DNA from: Nocardia sp. CNY236
Lineage (GTDB): Bacteria > Actinomycetota > Actinomycetes > Mycobacteriales > Mycobacteriaceae
DNA: 64,000 nt
Direction: 5' to 3'
NCBI RefSeq assembly: GCF_000482385.1
Contig: NZ_KI519395.1
Coordinates: 129,707-193,706 of the forward strand
Shown: piece after piece, positions 18,343 through 26,370 of the stretch
How the letters are laid out: every line of letters begins with the position of its first letter
Numbering within the stretch: position 1 is the stretch's first letter
Notes under the pieces: model-generated
Database searches by the model: none
What the model was told of the DNA's origin: nothing
The model's input: only the letters and a program-made list of their open reading frames with translations
Position numbers and translations under genes: made by a program

Positions 18343-19038
18343 TCAGTGGGCATCGTCGCCGTAGAGTTTTGCTATATCCGGCGAGTCCAGCCAGCCCGAG
18401 TAGGTCGGCCGGGAGGGCCACCCTTCGGGGGAGTCCAGCCACTCTTCTTGGCGACCCCAGGGCAGCAGGTCGATGAGCGGGAACGTGTGGCTCAGTTGTT
18501 CGGTGCCTCGACCGTTGGTGTGCCAGGTGCGGTACACGGTGTCCCCATGCCGCATGAACACGTTCACTGCGAACCCTTCTCCTGGGGGCGCGTCGACGTC
18601 GGCGGCGAACGAGCTCTCCGAGGACGAGTACCAGTCCATCGCGTTGCCGACCCTGGCTTTGTAGGCGAGAGCCTCGTCGATCGGTCCATTGGTGACGATG
18701 ACGAATCGCGCGTCGTAGAGGTCGAGGAAGTCCAATCGGGTGAACTGCGACGTGAAGCCGGTGCACCCGCCGCACTGCCAGGTCGCGCCGTCTGTCCACA
18801 TGTGGTTGTAGACGATCAGCTGGGATCGGCCGTCGAACACCTCGGCCAGTCGGACGGGGCCGTTCGCGCCGATCAGGACATAGTCGGGCATTTCTACCAT
18901 GGGAAGCCGACGCCGTTGCGCGGCGATGGCGTCGAGTTCACGGGTGGCGGCTTTTTCCCTCGCACGCAGTTCATCGAGCGCAGCGCGCCACGTCGATTGG
19001 TCGACCACAGGTGGCTTGGCGTACTCGGGGGTTGTCAT
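18343..19038 (-). CDS. DUF899 thioredoxin-like protein
   Basis: A 231-residue DUF899 protein with the family's start (AALDELRAREKAATRELDA, then RRRLPMVE), the thioredoxin-like core LIVYNHMW followed by CGGCTGFTSQ (the CxxC site), VTNGPIDEALAYKARVGN, and the conserved DWYSSSESSFAADVD. The end, FPLIDLLPWGRQEEWLDSPEGWP, is also typical. DUF899 proteins are predicted dithiol-disulphide oxidoreductases of unknown partner. Length is normal. Confidence 0.88.
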   Translation of the reverse strand: MTTPEYAKPPVVDQSTWRAALDELRAREKAATRELDAIAAQRRRLPMVEMPDYVLIGANGPVRLAEVFDGRSQLIVYNHMWTDGATWQCGGCTGFTSQFTRLDFLDLYDARFVIVTNGPIDEALAYKARVGNAMDWYSSSESSFAADVDAPPGEGFAVNVFMRHGDTVYRTWHTNGRGTEQLSHTFPLIDLLPWGRQEEWLDSPEGWPSRPTYSGWLDSPDIAKLYGDDAH

Positions 19039-19138
19039 CGGATACTCCTCACGGTGGGCTGTCTTGTAGGTGAAGACTTGAATATCGGCCGAAACTCATC
19101 GCTGTGATCACCGCGCCGACGGCGTCTGTTGTGCCGGG

Positions 19139-19324
19139 TCAGTCGTGGTACTCGTCGATCACTGCACCCATCGCGACGAACTCGGCAGTCAGGCACTCGA
19201 CCGACGGGGTCGATATGGACACCTTACGGCCGGAAATGGCCGTGACGACTGTGCCGATAGCCAGCTCCCCGCTCGTGTCGAGGACCGAGACGAGGTTCGA
19301 CCTGCTTTTGCCACGATCCAACAT
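19139..19324 (-). CDS. Small hypothetical protein
   Basis: A 61-residue product, ATG at 19324, reading MLDRGKSRSN at its start and ending VAMGAVIDEYHD. It has a small-beta-barrel look (regular alternation, GTVVTAISGRKVSI) but no family is recognised. Its first nine codons coincide with a 27-bp sequence repeated upstream of the XRE pseudogene at 20213, so either the repeat is regulatory and overlaps the start, or the repeat is a gene fragment. Confidence 0.45.
   Translation of the reverse strand: MLDRGKSRSNLVSVLDTSGELAIGTVVTAISGRKVSISTPSVECLTAEFVAMGAVIDEYHD
19296..19322 (-). repeat. 27-bp repeat, copy 1
   Basis: On the minus strand it begins GTTGGATCGTGGCA and ends GGTCGAA; it matches 20213-20239 with two mismatches. 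This copy covers the start of the 61-residue gene. Confidence 0.75.
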
Positions 19325-19441
19325 AGGTACGCCCCATCGGTCGATGACGGTCGGCGCCCATCGTCGAGGAACCGGAGGTTCGGCTGTGTCCCGGCTGCGG
19401 GACCGGTTAGAAGCCTTGCGCAAGCAATAGGCTTGCCACTA

Positions 19442-19474
19442 TGGCACTTTCGGAGGCGAAGGTGCGAAGTGCCA
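19442..19474. terminator. Hairpin after the XRE pseudogene
   Basis: TGGCACTT (19442-19449) and AAGTGCCA (19467-19474) form a perfect 8-bp stem around a 17-nt loop, directly beyond the 3' end of the minus-strand XRE pseudogene. There is no T-run. It could terminate transcription weakly. Confidence 0.4.
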
Positions 19475-19476
19475 CA

Positions 19477-20152
19477 TCAGTACTCGAGCCGGACTACCTC
19501 AGCGAGTTCTCGCATCTCCGGTGTGAGTGTCCGGCGCTTGGTGATGATGCGGCTCAGGATGTCTCGCGCCATCCGCTGCTACGATCAACAACCAGCACAG
19601 TGTGATGACGGCAGAGGCCGCATCCAGTGCATTACCCGCGGACTCCGCGTCCGTCAGCGAGCGATTCAGCGCCAGTCGAGCGGGTTCGAGTTGGCGAGTC
19701 TGCACCAGCACCGACCCTGTCAGTTGCAGTACTCGTGAGCGTAGCAGGGGAGGGGCGGCATTGCCGTCCTGAATCGAACCCGGCAGAACCTGGGCGAGCC
19801 CTCCGTACTCGTTGTCGTGATACAGCCGCGTGGCATGTGCCAAAGCCGCTTCCAGGCCAGGTACTGGCATCGCGTCGTCATCCGCAGGTTGTGCGAGCGC
19901 GTCTCGGGTGGGCACCCACAGGGCGCCAGTGCTCCCATCGCCTGGAATGATGGGAGCTGGACCGAGTAGAGCTGTCAGCGGGCAATCGAGTCCAACAGCA
20001 AGTCGGCGCAGGGTGGCTATCCGGGCGTCTTCACGTTCGCCTTGCTCGATCTTGCGAATGAGAGACACGGACACACCGGCAGACTCCGCAAGCTCGCGTT
20101 GGGTGAGTCCGTGCCGCTTACGGCGGTTCTGGAGCCTTTCCCCGAGGTCCAT
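19477..20152 (-). pseudogene. XRE/TPR regulator with internal deletion
   Basis: An intact XRE HTH opens the gene (LGERLQNRRKRHGLTQRELA, then SVSLIRKIEQGERE, residues 3-45) and the frame stays open through a helical region to SAVITLCWLLIVA. It then loses sense. The family's C-terminus is found in another frame at the very end (ARDILSRIITKRRTLTPEMR, then LAEVVRLEY and stop at 19477-19479). Full-length relatives are about 400 residues, so 150 or more residues of the TPR region are deleted. A truncated 217-residue product could still bind DNA. Confidence 0.75.
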
Positions 20153-20212
20153 GTGTACAGGCTAGCCGCGCTGGACAGCTCCCGTACTTTCCCGGAACAG
20201 ACGCCTTGGATT

Positions 20213-20239
20213 TTCGACGTGCTTCTGCCACGATCCAAC
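20213..20239 (-). repeat. 27-bp repeat, copy 2 (upstream of XRE gene)
   Basis: Lies about 60 bp before the XRE start on the same (minus) strand and matches 19296-19322 with two mismatches. This copy contains CGTG-7 nt-CACG, a small inverted repeat, which suits an operator. Confidence 0.7.
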
Positions 20240-20470
20240 GTGCTTACGTAGTCCGGCAGGAGTTGTCGACTGTGTAGCGGAACGAATGAACCAGGCTTTC
20301 CAGCGCCGCTCTACCTTTCGTCGCGTCGGCCAATGAGGGACGGCCGATGTCGATCGGAGGGCTGCTCGGGTTGGGTGCCGTATACGCAGCCCAGCTTCGT
20401 GGCACCTGTGACTGTAAGGCTGTAGGTGTGCGGTCGCTTTCGGCGCCGCCGTTGGCCGTGACTCGTTCTA

Positions 20471-21154
20471 TCAGGATTCGCAGGCACGGACGTAGACGTC
20501 CAAGTGTGCGGCGCCCTCGAGCATGGCGCGGGCCCGAGCGGATAGGCGGGCCTGCCAGTCGCGCAGGGTCGACTCCAGCGGGGCAACGCCGCCGGCGGAG
20601 CGGACCTGATCGATCAACGGGGCGATCTGCTCCAGCAGGTAGCCGCCTCGCCTGAGCTGGTGGGCCAGCCGGATGTCCCGCACGTCGGCTGCGCTGTAGA
20701 TCCGGTATCCGGTCTGCGGATCACGGCGCGGCCGGACCAGCCCGGCGCCCTCCCATTTGCGCAGGGTGGCAGGGCGCAGGCCGAGCCGTCTGGCCAGGGG
20801 GCCGATGAACGTGTCTCCGCCTTGCTGCGGTACTGGCGCCAGATCGCGGAGCGCAGCGTCGACGGCCTCGAGGGTGCGGCGGTCATCGAGGAGGTGGCCG
20901 TGGCTGCTGTCGATGAGCCGCAGCGCGTCTTCGGTCGCACCTCGGTTGACCGCCCGCATGATCGACGTGGCGGTCTGGTGACCGTGCCCGGGCACGAGGG
21001 CGAGGAACGCGCGCAGGGCTTGCGCGTGCAGCGGCGTGTAGATGCGGTAGCCGTGGACGGTGCGTTCGGCGGGGGGCAGGATGCCGGCGTCCTCGTAGTT
21101 TCTGATCGCCTGGGTGGACAGGCGGTGCTCGCGCGCTAGGTCGACTGGCCTCAT
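20471..21154 (-). CDS. MerR-family regulator with two HTH domains (TioE-like)
   Basis: A 227-residue regulator carrying two MerR-type winged HTH regions: the first at residues 1-70 (MRPVDLAREHRLSTQAIRNYE, then HGYRIYTPLHAQAL) and a second at about 120-190 (IGPLARRLGLRPATLRKWEG, then GYRIYSAADVRDIRLA). A long C-terminal helix (VAPLESTLRDWQARLSARA) could dimerise. It is divergent from the erythromycin-esterase-like gene, and the 90-bp gap between them is the likely operator. An in-frame ATG at 21163 is an alternative start; longer openings lack family similarity. Confidence 0.82.
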   Translation of the reverse strand: MRPVDLAREHRLSTQAIRNYEDAGILPPAERTVHGYRIYTPLHAQALRAFLALVPGHGHQTATSIMRAVNRGATEDALRLIDSSHGHLLDDRRTLEAVDAALRDLAPVPQQGGDTFIGPLARRLGLRPATLRKWEGAGLVRPRRDPQTGYRIYSAADVRDIRLAHQLRRGGYLLEQIAPLIDQVRSAGGVAPLESTLRDWQARLSARARAMLEGAAHLDVYVRACES

Positions 21155-21244
21155 GGGATGCATCACCGATTGAAGGTTTTCCGCGATAAACGCGGCAATT
21201 TCATAGAAACTTTTCACGGTCGGTTCAACGATATCGTATAAGGA
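21155..21244. promoter_or_regulatory. Divergent promoter of MerR and esterase genes
   Basis: The 90-bp spacer is AT-richer than its flanks and contains AACTTTTCACGG and CGATATCGTATAAGG; the last part offers a TATCGTAT-like -10 and a purine-rich ribosome site just before the ATG at 21245. MerR regulators usually act in such divergent spacers. Confidence 0.45.
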
Positions 21245-22414
21245 ATGAATATCCAGGACACGGCCCGGCAACTCGACGGGCCGAGCATCTCGACATTCCT
21301 GCGGTCGCTTCCAGCCCGACCCGTTCTCCTCGGCCTGGGCGAGGCCAGGCACTTCGTGGGAGAACTGGGAGAGTTGCGCAACGAGATCTTCCGGTATCTG
21401 GTCGAGCACGAGGGCTACCGGTCGTTCGCCATCGAGAGCGATTGCTTGATGGGGCTCGTGGTGGACGACTACATCACCACCGGCGTGGGCACGCTCGATG
21501 ACATCATGAAACGCGGCTTCAGCCATAGCTTCGGCACGGCACCGGGCAACCGCGACCTCGTGCGCTGGATGCGGGCGTACAACGAGGAGCACGACGAGAA
21601 GCTGCGGTTCTTCGGGTTCGACGGCCCCCTCGAGTACTGGGCGGCAAGCCCACGCCAGGCGCTTACCGCCCTCTACGACCTCCTCGACGCCCCGCTGCCC
21701 TGTGGCCGCGAAACCCTCGACGATTTGCTGGGCAGGGACGACCGGTGGTCGAACGAGGACGCGTTCATGGACCCGTCCGAGTCGATCGGCCAGTCCGTCG
21801 ACGCGCAACGGCTACGGGTGATCGCCGACGACCTGGTGGCGCTGCTCGACACACAGGCGCCGCACCTGAGCACCGAGGAGAGGTGGCGGGCCGAACTGTA
21901 CGGGCGCACCGCCATCGGCCTGCTCCGCTACCACCGCTGGATGGCCGACACGTCGCCGGCCCGGATATCCCGGCTGTCGGCCCTGCGAGACGCGATGATG
22001 GCCGCCAACCTTCGTGCTGCCGCCGAGCACGGCCCAGCCCTGGTCTTCGCCCACAACCTCCACCTCCAGCGGAACAAAAGCTTCCTGTCGCTCGGCGACC
22101 GACAGGTGGAAATGTGGAGCGCAGGAGCAATCACCGCGGCACACCTGGGCGACCGGTACGCCTACCTGGCCTCGGCTTTCGGTGCTGTCGGTGACAACAC
22201 TCCGCCTCAGGACACAGTCGAGGGCATCCTGGCCACGCTCCCATGGGACAACTCCCTCGTCGACGCCCGCCGTCTGGCCCAGGCAGTCACAAGGCCCGCC
22301 CCGCGCATCTCCCATGACTTCGCCTATTTCCCGCTGGACCCAGCGCAGCTCGACACGATCGACGGTGTCGTGTTTCTCGAGCATGCGCTCGAACTGGGTT
22401 GGTGGCCGAGTTGA
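21245..22414 (+). CDS. Erythromycin esterase-like protein
   Basis: A 389-residue protein of the EreA/ChaN-like erythromycin-esterase superfamily. Conserved features: LLGLGEARHFVGELGELRN (the GE-x-x-H active-site segment, residues 30-48), FAIESD near 60, LRFFGFDGP near 120, and ALVFAHNLHLQRNKSF near 270 with the catalytic-type His. Members hydrolyse macrolide lactones or have unrelated hydrolase functions; macrolide resistance is possible but not shown. Regulation by the adjacent divergent MerR protein is likely. Confidence 0.85.
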   Translation: MNIQDTARQLDGPSISTFLRSLPARPVLLGLGEARHFVGELGELRNEIFRYLVEHEGYRSFAIESDCLMGLVVDDYITTGVGTLDDIMKRGFSHSFGTAPGNRDLVRWMRAYNEEHDEKLRFFGFDGPLEYWAASPRQALTALYDLLDAPLPCGRETLDDLLGRDDRWSNEDAFMDPSESIGQSVDAQRLRVIADDLVALLDTQAPHLSTEERWRAELYGRTAIGLLRYHRWMADTSPARISRLSALRDAMMAANLRAAAEHGPALVFAHNLHLQRNKSFLSLGDRQVEMWSAGAITAAHLGDRYAYLASAFGAVGDNTPPQDTVEGILATLPWDNSLVDARRLAQAVTRPAPRISHDFAYFPLDPAQLDTIDGVVFLEHALELGWWPS

Positions 22415-22444
22415 CAGCGCGCGTGCGTCTCAGTCGGCCTGACA

Positions 22445-22464
22445 CGCACGTACCGCCACGTGCG
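22445..22464. terminator. Hairpin after the esterase gene
   Basis: CGCACGT and ACGTGCG form a perfect 7-bp stem with a 6-nt loop, 31 bp after the esterase stop. No T-run follows. Confidence 0.45.
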
Positions 22465-22465
22465 A

Positions 22466-22850
22466 TAGTCAGGTCGTCAGCACACTGCATTGCGCGCCGA
22501 TACTGCTCCGGCCGCGACAGTCCGCCTGCCGCGTCACCCCTCACCCAAGTCGTGAAGCCCTTCCACGCCGGGGATTCCAGCAACTCGGCGCATTCTCGAG
22601 CCGCCCGGGCCGCCAGCAGCGGCAGGCCACGCCCACCGAGCCGCTTGGTCGTCCACACCGCCGAGCTGTAGCAGGTGATCATGCCCAGCAACGCCTCACG
22701 GCGACGCTCCGGGACACGGGCGTAGGCCCCATGCAATTCGCCCAGTAGGTCGGGCATGAGGTCGGTTTGCGCCGCGTAATCGGATGTGCCTTGCGCGTAT
22801 TCGCTCAGGCGTCGAATGTCGGCCGCGATGAGCTTCGAGGGTGCGGCGAT
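22466..22850 (-). pseudogene. Middle fragment of an XRE/TPR regulator
   Basis: The reading frame gives IRRLSEYAQGTSDYAAQTDL, then LLGELHGAYARVPERRREAL, CYSSAVWTTKRLGGRGLPLL and YRRAMQCADDLT, the internal TPR region of an actinobacterial XRE family different from the one at 7841. The HTH and the C-terminus are absent; beyond CADDLT the frame is unrelated. It is dead. Confidence 0.7.
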
Positions 22851-22937
22851 TCTCCAATGCCTTTTCGCCGCGCTGTCCGAGAATCCGCTGCTACCAATGG
22901 GTGTGCTCGACAGGTCTGGACCTGGGGTCGGTACCGG

Positions 22938-23594
22938 TCAGGAGTTCGGGTGTTCTGGTGTTCGGATTGCAATCTCACCGCTGAGCTCATAGGTCTCCGA
23001 CAGTCGCAGCCGGTCTCCGCTCCAGAATCTTCCCGGGTCGTACCATCCGGGCCGGCGACGCCGAGGAAGCAGTTCCATGGCCTGGTATGTCGCGGCAACG
23101 ACTTCGGCGCAGTAGGCGTTCTCCATCTGCCTGGGCCTGCGGCGCTGCGACGCGCGCCGCGGGAATCGCATGCGACTGCGCAGCCACCGCCCGGCCAGGG
23201 CAGCAGTGGAGGGAAAGGGGGTGCCGTCGAGCCGGGCGATGGTACGCAGCGCGCTGTCTTCCATCTCTCGGGTGGCGGGTGGGTCGAGTTGGCGTAGCCA
23301 GGCTTGCTGACCGTAGCGATGCGCCCACACCAGAACCGCGTCGCGCAGGTTGTGGAGCTGGGCGCCGCGGTGGGTGGCTCCGGTCCACATGTCGGGCAGG
23401 GATCGCCCGAGTTCCGCATGCCAGATCAAGGCAGGTAGATCATCGATCACCACGGACATGCCGACGTGGTTGACCGGGCTGTTGGTCGTCACACGGATCA
23501 CTCGGTCGGCCGCCGAATGGCCACGGAACAGCCAGATGTCACCGGTTCTGGTGATCTCGACTGCTCGGTCGAGACTGATGGCCGTATCTGTCAT
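22938..23594 (-). CDS. Permuted papain-fold (NlpC/P60-like, YiiX-type) protein
   Basis: A 218-residue protein with the circularly permuted papain order: a His block first (SPVNHVGMSVVI, near residue 40, then WHAEL) and the Cys block later (ENAYCAEVVAATYQAM, near 160). It starts TGDIWLFRGHSAADRVIR, as in YiiX/LRAT-like hydrolases, which cleave amide or ester bonds in peptides or lipids. No signal peptide. A small opposed gene starts 18 bp beyond its ATG. Confidence 0.75.
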   Translation of the reverse strand: MTDTAISLDRAVEITRTGDIWLFRGHSAADRVIRVTTNSPVNHVGMSVVIDDLPALIWHAELGRSLPDMWTGATHRGAQLHNLRDAVLVWAHRYGQQAWLRQLDPPATREMEDSALRTIARLDGTPFPSTAALAGRWLRSRMRFPRRASQRRRPRQMENAYCAEVVAATYQAMELLPRRRRPGWYDPGRFWSGDRLRLSETYELSGEIAIRTPEHPNS

Positions 23595-23612
23595 GGTCGT
23601 AGCCTATGGGGT

Positions 23613-23867
23613 GTGAGGTGGTGGAAAGCAGTGGGTTTGGCGGGTCTGGCCGGTGTGGTCGCCACCGGGGCGGTGGTGGTGCGTGCCGAGCGTCGTCGAC
23701 GCGCCTACACCCCAGACGAGGTCCGTGAGCAGCTGCATATGCGATTCGCCCAGGCGACAGCCGCGCTGGAGGCCGCTGACACCGACGCCGAGCCACCGAA
23801 GGCTCACGCCGGAATCGCTGGGTGTTTTCGGAGATCCCGGTGCGGCCGATCACAACGCAGAAGATGA
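23613..23867 (+). CDS. Small membrane-anchored protein
   Basis: 84 residues. GTG start, then RWWKAVGLAGLAGVVATGAVVV, a single N-terminal membrane helix, and a basic/acidic tail starting RAERRRRAYTPDEVREQL. The end (GCFRRSRCGRSQRRR) looks frameshifted, so the native protein may have been a little different. Divergent from the papain-fold gene. No function known. Confidence 0.6.
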   Translation: MRWWKAVGLAGLAGVVATGAVVVRAERRRRAYTPDEVREQLHMRFAQATAALEAADTDAEPPKAHAGIAGCFRRSRCGRSQRRR

Positions 23868-23954
23868 AGGCGAACTGGCCCGGACGGACGACCGCTACTG
23901 CATGTTTCGTCGGTGACCGCCGTCCTCGTCGGTAGCTCCGCGCTGTCGATTGCG

Positions 23955-24339
23955 TTACCGGACTGCGTCTATGCCAAAGGGTTGGCAGTGGCGTCGGTCG
24001 CGTTCATGGCGTTGCTCGGGTTGATGATCCTGTTGCCGCGGCTCGCTGCCGCAACGCTTGTACTCGCACGGAAGCTCCATGCTGAGCACCATGGAACAGG
24101 TGGCCGCGGCATTCGGGGCGGCCCTGGCGGTGACGGTGATGTCTGCTCGGAGAAATGCGCTCATGACCGACGGCGCCGACCGGGTCGGTGCACAACTCGA
24201 CGGCATGCAGCTGAGTTTCCTCGTCACCGCGGTGCTGGCGCTGATCATGGTCATTGTGGCTGTCCTGCCCAGTCGGACTGTCACCTCGGGCGAGGTCGAG
24301 GGGTCGGAGAACAGGAACACCGAAGCGATCGGGGACTGA
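23955..24339 (+). pseudogene. Remnant of a DHA2-type MFS exporter
   Basis: Two pieces of a 14-helix MFS transporter: YAKGLAVASVAFMALLGLM in one frame, then after a deletion of about 100 codons and a frame change LYSHGSSMLSTMEQVAAAFG through the C-terminal helix and acidic tail (ending EAIGD). Both pieces closely match the intact transporter at 24794 (YAKALFLMSVAFMAMLGSM and LYSHGSSMLSTLQQVAAAFG). This is the relic of a tandem paralogue. Confidence 0.85.
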
Positions 24340-24513
24340 ACGCATTCGACACGGCATAGAAGTCACCTCGACGTGAAGGGCGCTGGATGCGCTCCGCACC
24401 GGCGGTCGTTCCGGATTCGGTGCAGTCGATGGCTTCTCCCGTGATACGCGCAACAGTGGGCAATTCGGTGCTGGGACCCTCGAGCTCCGCTGATCTGTGA
24501 GACGCTGTGATGT

Positions 24514-24534
24514 CACCCGAGATGCTCTCGGGTG
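24514..24534. terminator. Perfect inverted repeat
   Basis: CACCCGAG, a 5-nt spacer ATGCT, then CTCGGGTG, a perfect 8-bp stem. It lies in the 24340-24793 gap between the MFS relic and the intact MFS gene. No T-run; it could be a terminator of the relic or an operator for the MFS gene. The rest of that gap holds no convincing gene. Confidence 0.45.
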
Positions 24535-24793
24535 CTTCGAGAATGGTGACCAGGCTCACTATTCAGCCCTATCAACGTGTGAAGTTGGCTGCTGACCAGC
24601 GATTTCTAACGAGGGTGCGAGTGTCGTCAAAAGGAAAACGGGTGGTCGTGTCGGTGCCGACCGGAATACTCACCCGCGCCCGATGAGTTCGAGAGATCGA
24701 CTCCGTCTCAGCGACTGGCTGTGCCGGGATGCGATCCGTGACTCGGCAACGGGCCACTTTCCCTGTCAACATCCCACGTTCTGGAGGTATTCG

Positions 24794-26278
24794 ATGTCCG
24801 CCGAACCATCCGCCCCGAGCTCCAAGGGGCGGACACCGACCGTCGTTCGGGTCCTGGTGCTAGCGACATTCGTGGTGATCTTGAACGAGACCATCATGAT
24901 CAATGCGATCCCGCGGCTGATGGAGGATCTCGACGTCACCGAGCGGGCCGCACAGTGGGTATCGACGGCGTTCATGTTGACCATGGCGGCGGTCATTCCG
25001 ACCACCGGCTGGTTTCTACAGCGAGTGACCACCCGACAGGCATATACCGTGGCGATGGCGGTTTTCCTGGCCGGCACCGCGCTGTCGGCCGTGGCGCCGA
25101 CGTTCGTGGTGCTGCTGCTGGGGCGGATCATCCAAGCCGGTGGTACCGCGGTGATGATGCCCCTGCTGATGACCACGCTGATGACCGTGGTGCCCGAACA
25201 CGACCGTGGCCGGGTGATGGGCAATGTCACCCTGGCCATTTCGGTGGCGCCCGCGATGGGGCCGGTCGTCTCCGGGGCGGTGCTGCAGGTCGGCTCGTGG
25301 CGTTGGCTGTTCGTGCTGGTGCTGCCGATTGCGGGCGTGACCGCGTGGTTGGGCCTGCGTCAGCTGGAGAACATCGGTGAACCGCAAGCCGGCCACATCG
25401 ACGTCGTGAGTGTGGCGCTGGCCGCGCTCGGGTTCGGTGGACTGGTGTTCGGGCTCAGTCGGTTCGAGTCCGGCAATTTTGCCAAACCGGCGCTGATCGT
25501 TGCTGTGGGCTTGGCCCTGATCGCGGTGTTCGTGTTCCGTCAGTTGAGTCTGCAGCGCACGGGTACGCCGTTGCTGAATCTTCAGGTTCTGCGGTCGAGT
25601 GCCTACGCCAAAGCGCTGTTTCTGATGTCCGTTGCGTTCATGGCGATGCTCGGGTCGATGATGCTGCTGCCGCTGTACCTGCAGAACCTGCGTGGGCTGA
25701 GCCCATTGGAGACCGGTTTACTGGTTATGCCCGGTGGTTTGGCCATGGGACTGTTGGGACCGACTGTGGGGCGCCTGTTCGACCGGTTCGGTGCACGCGT
25801 GTTGGTGATTCCGGGAACCATAGGGATCACGGTGTCGCTGGCCGGGTTCACTCAGATCTCGATGTCCATGCCCTATTGGCAGTTGCTCGCGCTGCACATT
25901 CTTCTGATGCTGTCGTTGGCTGCAGCCTTCACTCCGGTGTTCACCCTCGGCCTCGGCTCGCTGCCGCCACACTTGTACTCGCACGGTAGCTCGATGCTGA
26001 GCACCCTGCAGCAGGTTGCTGCGGCATTCGGCACGGCCCTGGTGATTACGGTGATGTCGGCTCGCAGCAGCTCGATCGCTGCCGACGGTGGCGATATCGT
26101 CGGTGCGCAACTCGACGGCTTGCGGCTGGCTTTCCTCGTCACCGCGGCTGTGGCGCTGATCATGGTCGTCATGGCGGTGCTGCTGCCGAACCGGGCTGTT
26201 GCCTCGGATGAGGCCGCGGAGTCCGATGTCGCCTCGGGTAAGTCCGAGAACGAGAATGCGGAGCTGGTCGGAGGCTGA
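24794..26278 (+). CDS. DHA2-family MFS multidrug exporter
   Basis: A 494-residue transporter with about 14 membrane helices: ETIMINAIPRLMEDL (the DHA2 helix-1 motif D1 type), then AAQWVSTAFMLTMAAVIPTT, motif A-like LLGRIIQAGGTAVM and the motif C-type segment GPVVSGAVLQVGSWRWLF. It exports drugs by proton antiport. The ATG at 24794 has GGAGG seven bases upstream; the open frame extends further but lacks similarity. A perfect terminator follows the stop. A wrecked paralogue lies just upstream. Confidence 0.92.
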   Translation: MSAEPSAPSSKGRTPTVVRVLVLATFVVILNETIMINAIPRLMEDLDVTERAAQWVSTAFMLTMAAVIPTTGWFLQRVTTRQAYTVAMAVFLAGTALSAVAPTFVVLLLGRIIQAGGTAVMMPLLMTTLMTVVPEHDRGRVMGNVTLAISVAPAMGPVVSGAVLQVGSWRWLFVLVLPIAGVTAWLGLRQLENIGEPQAGHIDVVSVALAALGFGGLVFGLSRFESGNFAKPALIVAVGLALIAVFVFRQLSLQRTGTPLLNLQVLRSSAYAKALFLMSVAFMAMLGSMMLLPLYLQNLRGLSPLETGLLVMPGGLAMGLLGPTVGRLFDRFGARVLVIPGTIGITVSLAGFTQISMSMPYWQLLALHILLMLSLAAAFTPVFTLGLGSLPPHLYSHGSSMLSTLQQVAAAFGTALVITVMSARSSSIAADGGDIVGAQLDGLRLAFLVTAAVALIMVVMAVLLPNRAVASDEAAESDVASGKSENENAELVGG

Positions 26279-26295
26279 ACGGCATACCACATCGT

Positions 26296-26329
26296 GACGC
26301 CCTTGGTGTTGTCGAACACCAAGGGCGTC
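26296..26329. terminator. Strong bidirectional terminator
   Basis: A perfect 15-bp stem (GACGCCCTTGGTGTT with AACACCAAGGGCGTC) around GTCG, lying between the convergent MFS and oxidoreductase genes and followed by GTGTTTCT. Confidence 0.85.
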
Positions 26330-26370
26330 GCCGTGTTTCTGGTCGACTGCCGGGGTCGAGAGGCGGGGAC

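Noticed and set aside
24281..24559. 92-residue minus-strand frame before the MFS gene
   Set aside because: Protein-like first half (SLVTILEAPESIS) but no ribosome site, no family and it passes into the MFS relic; not supported.
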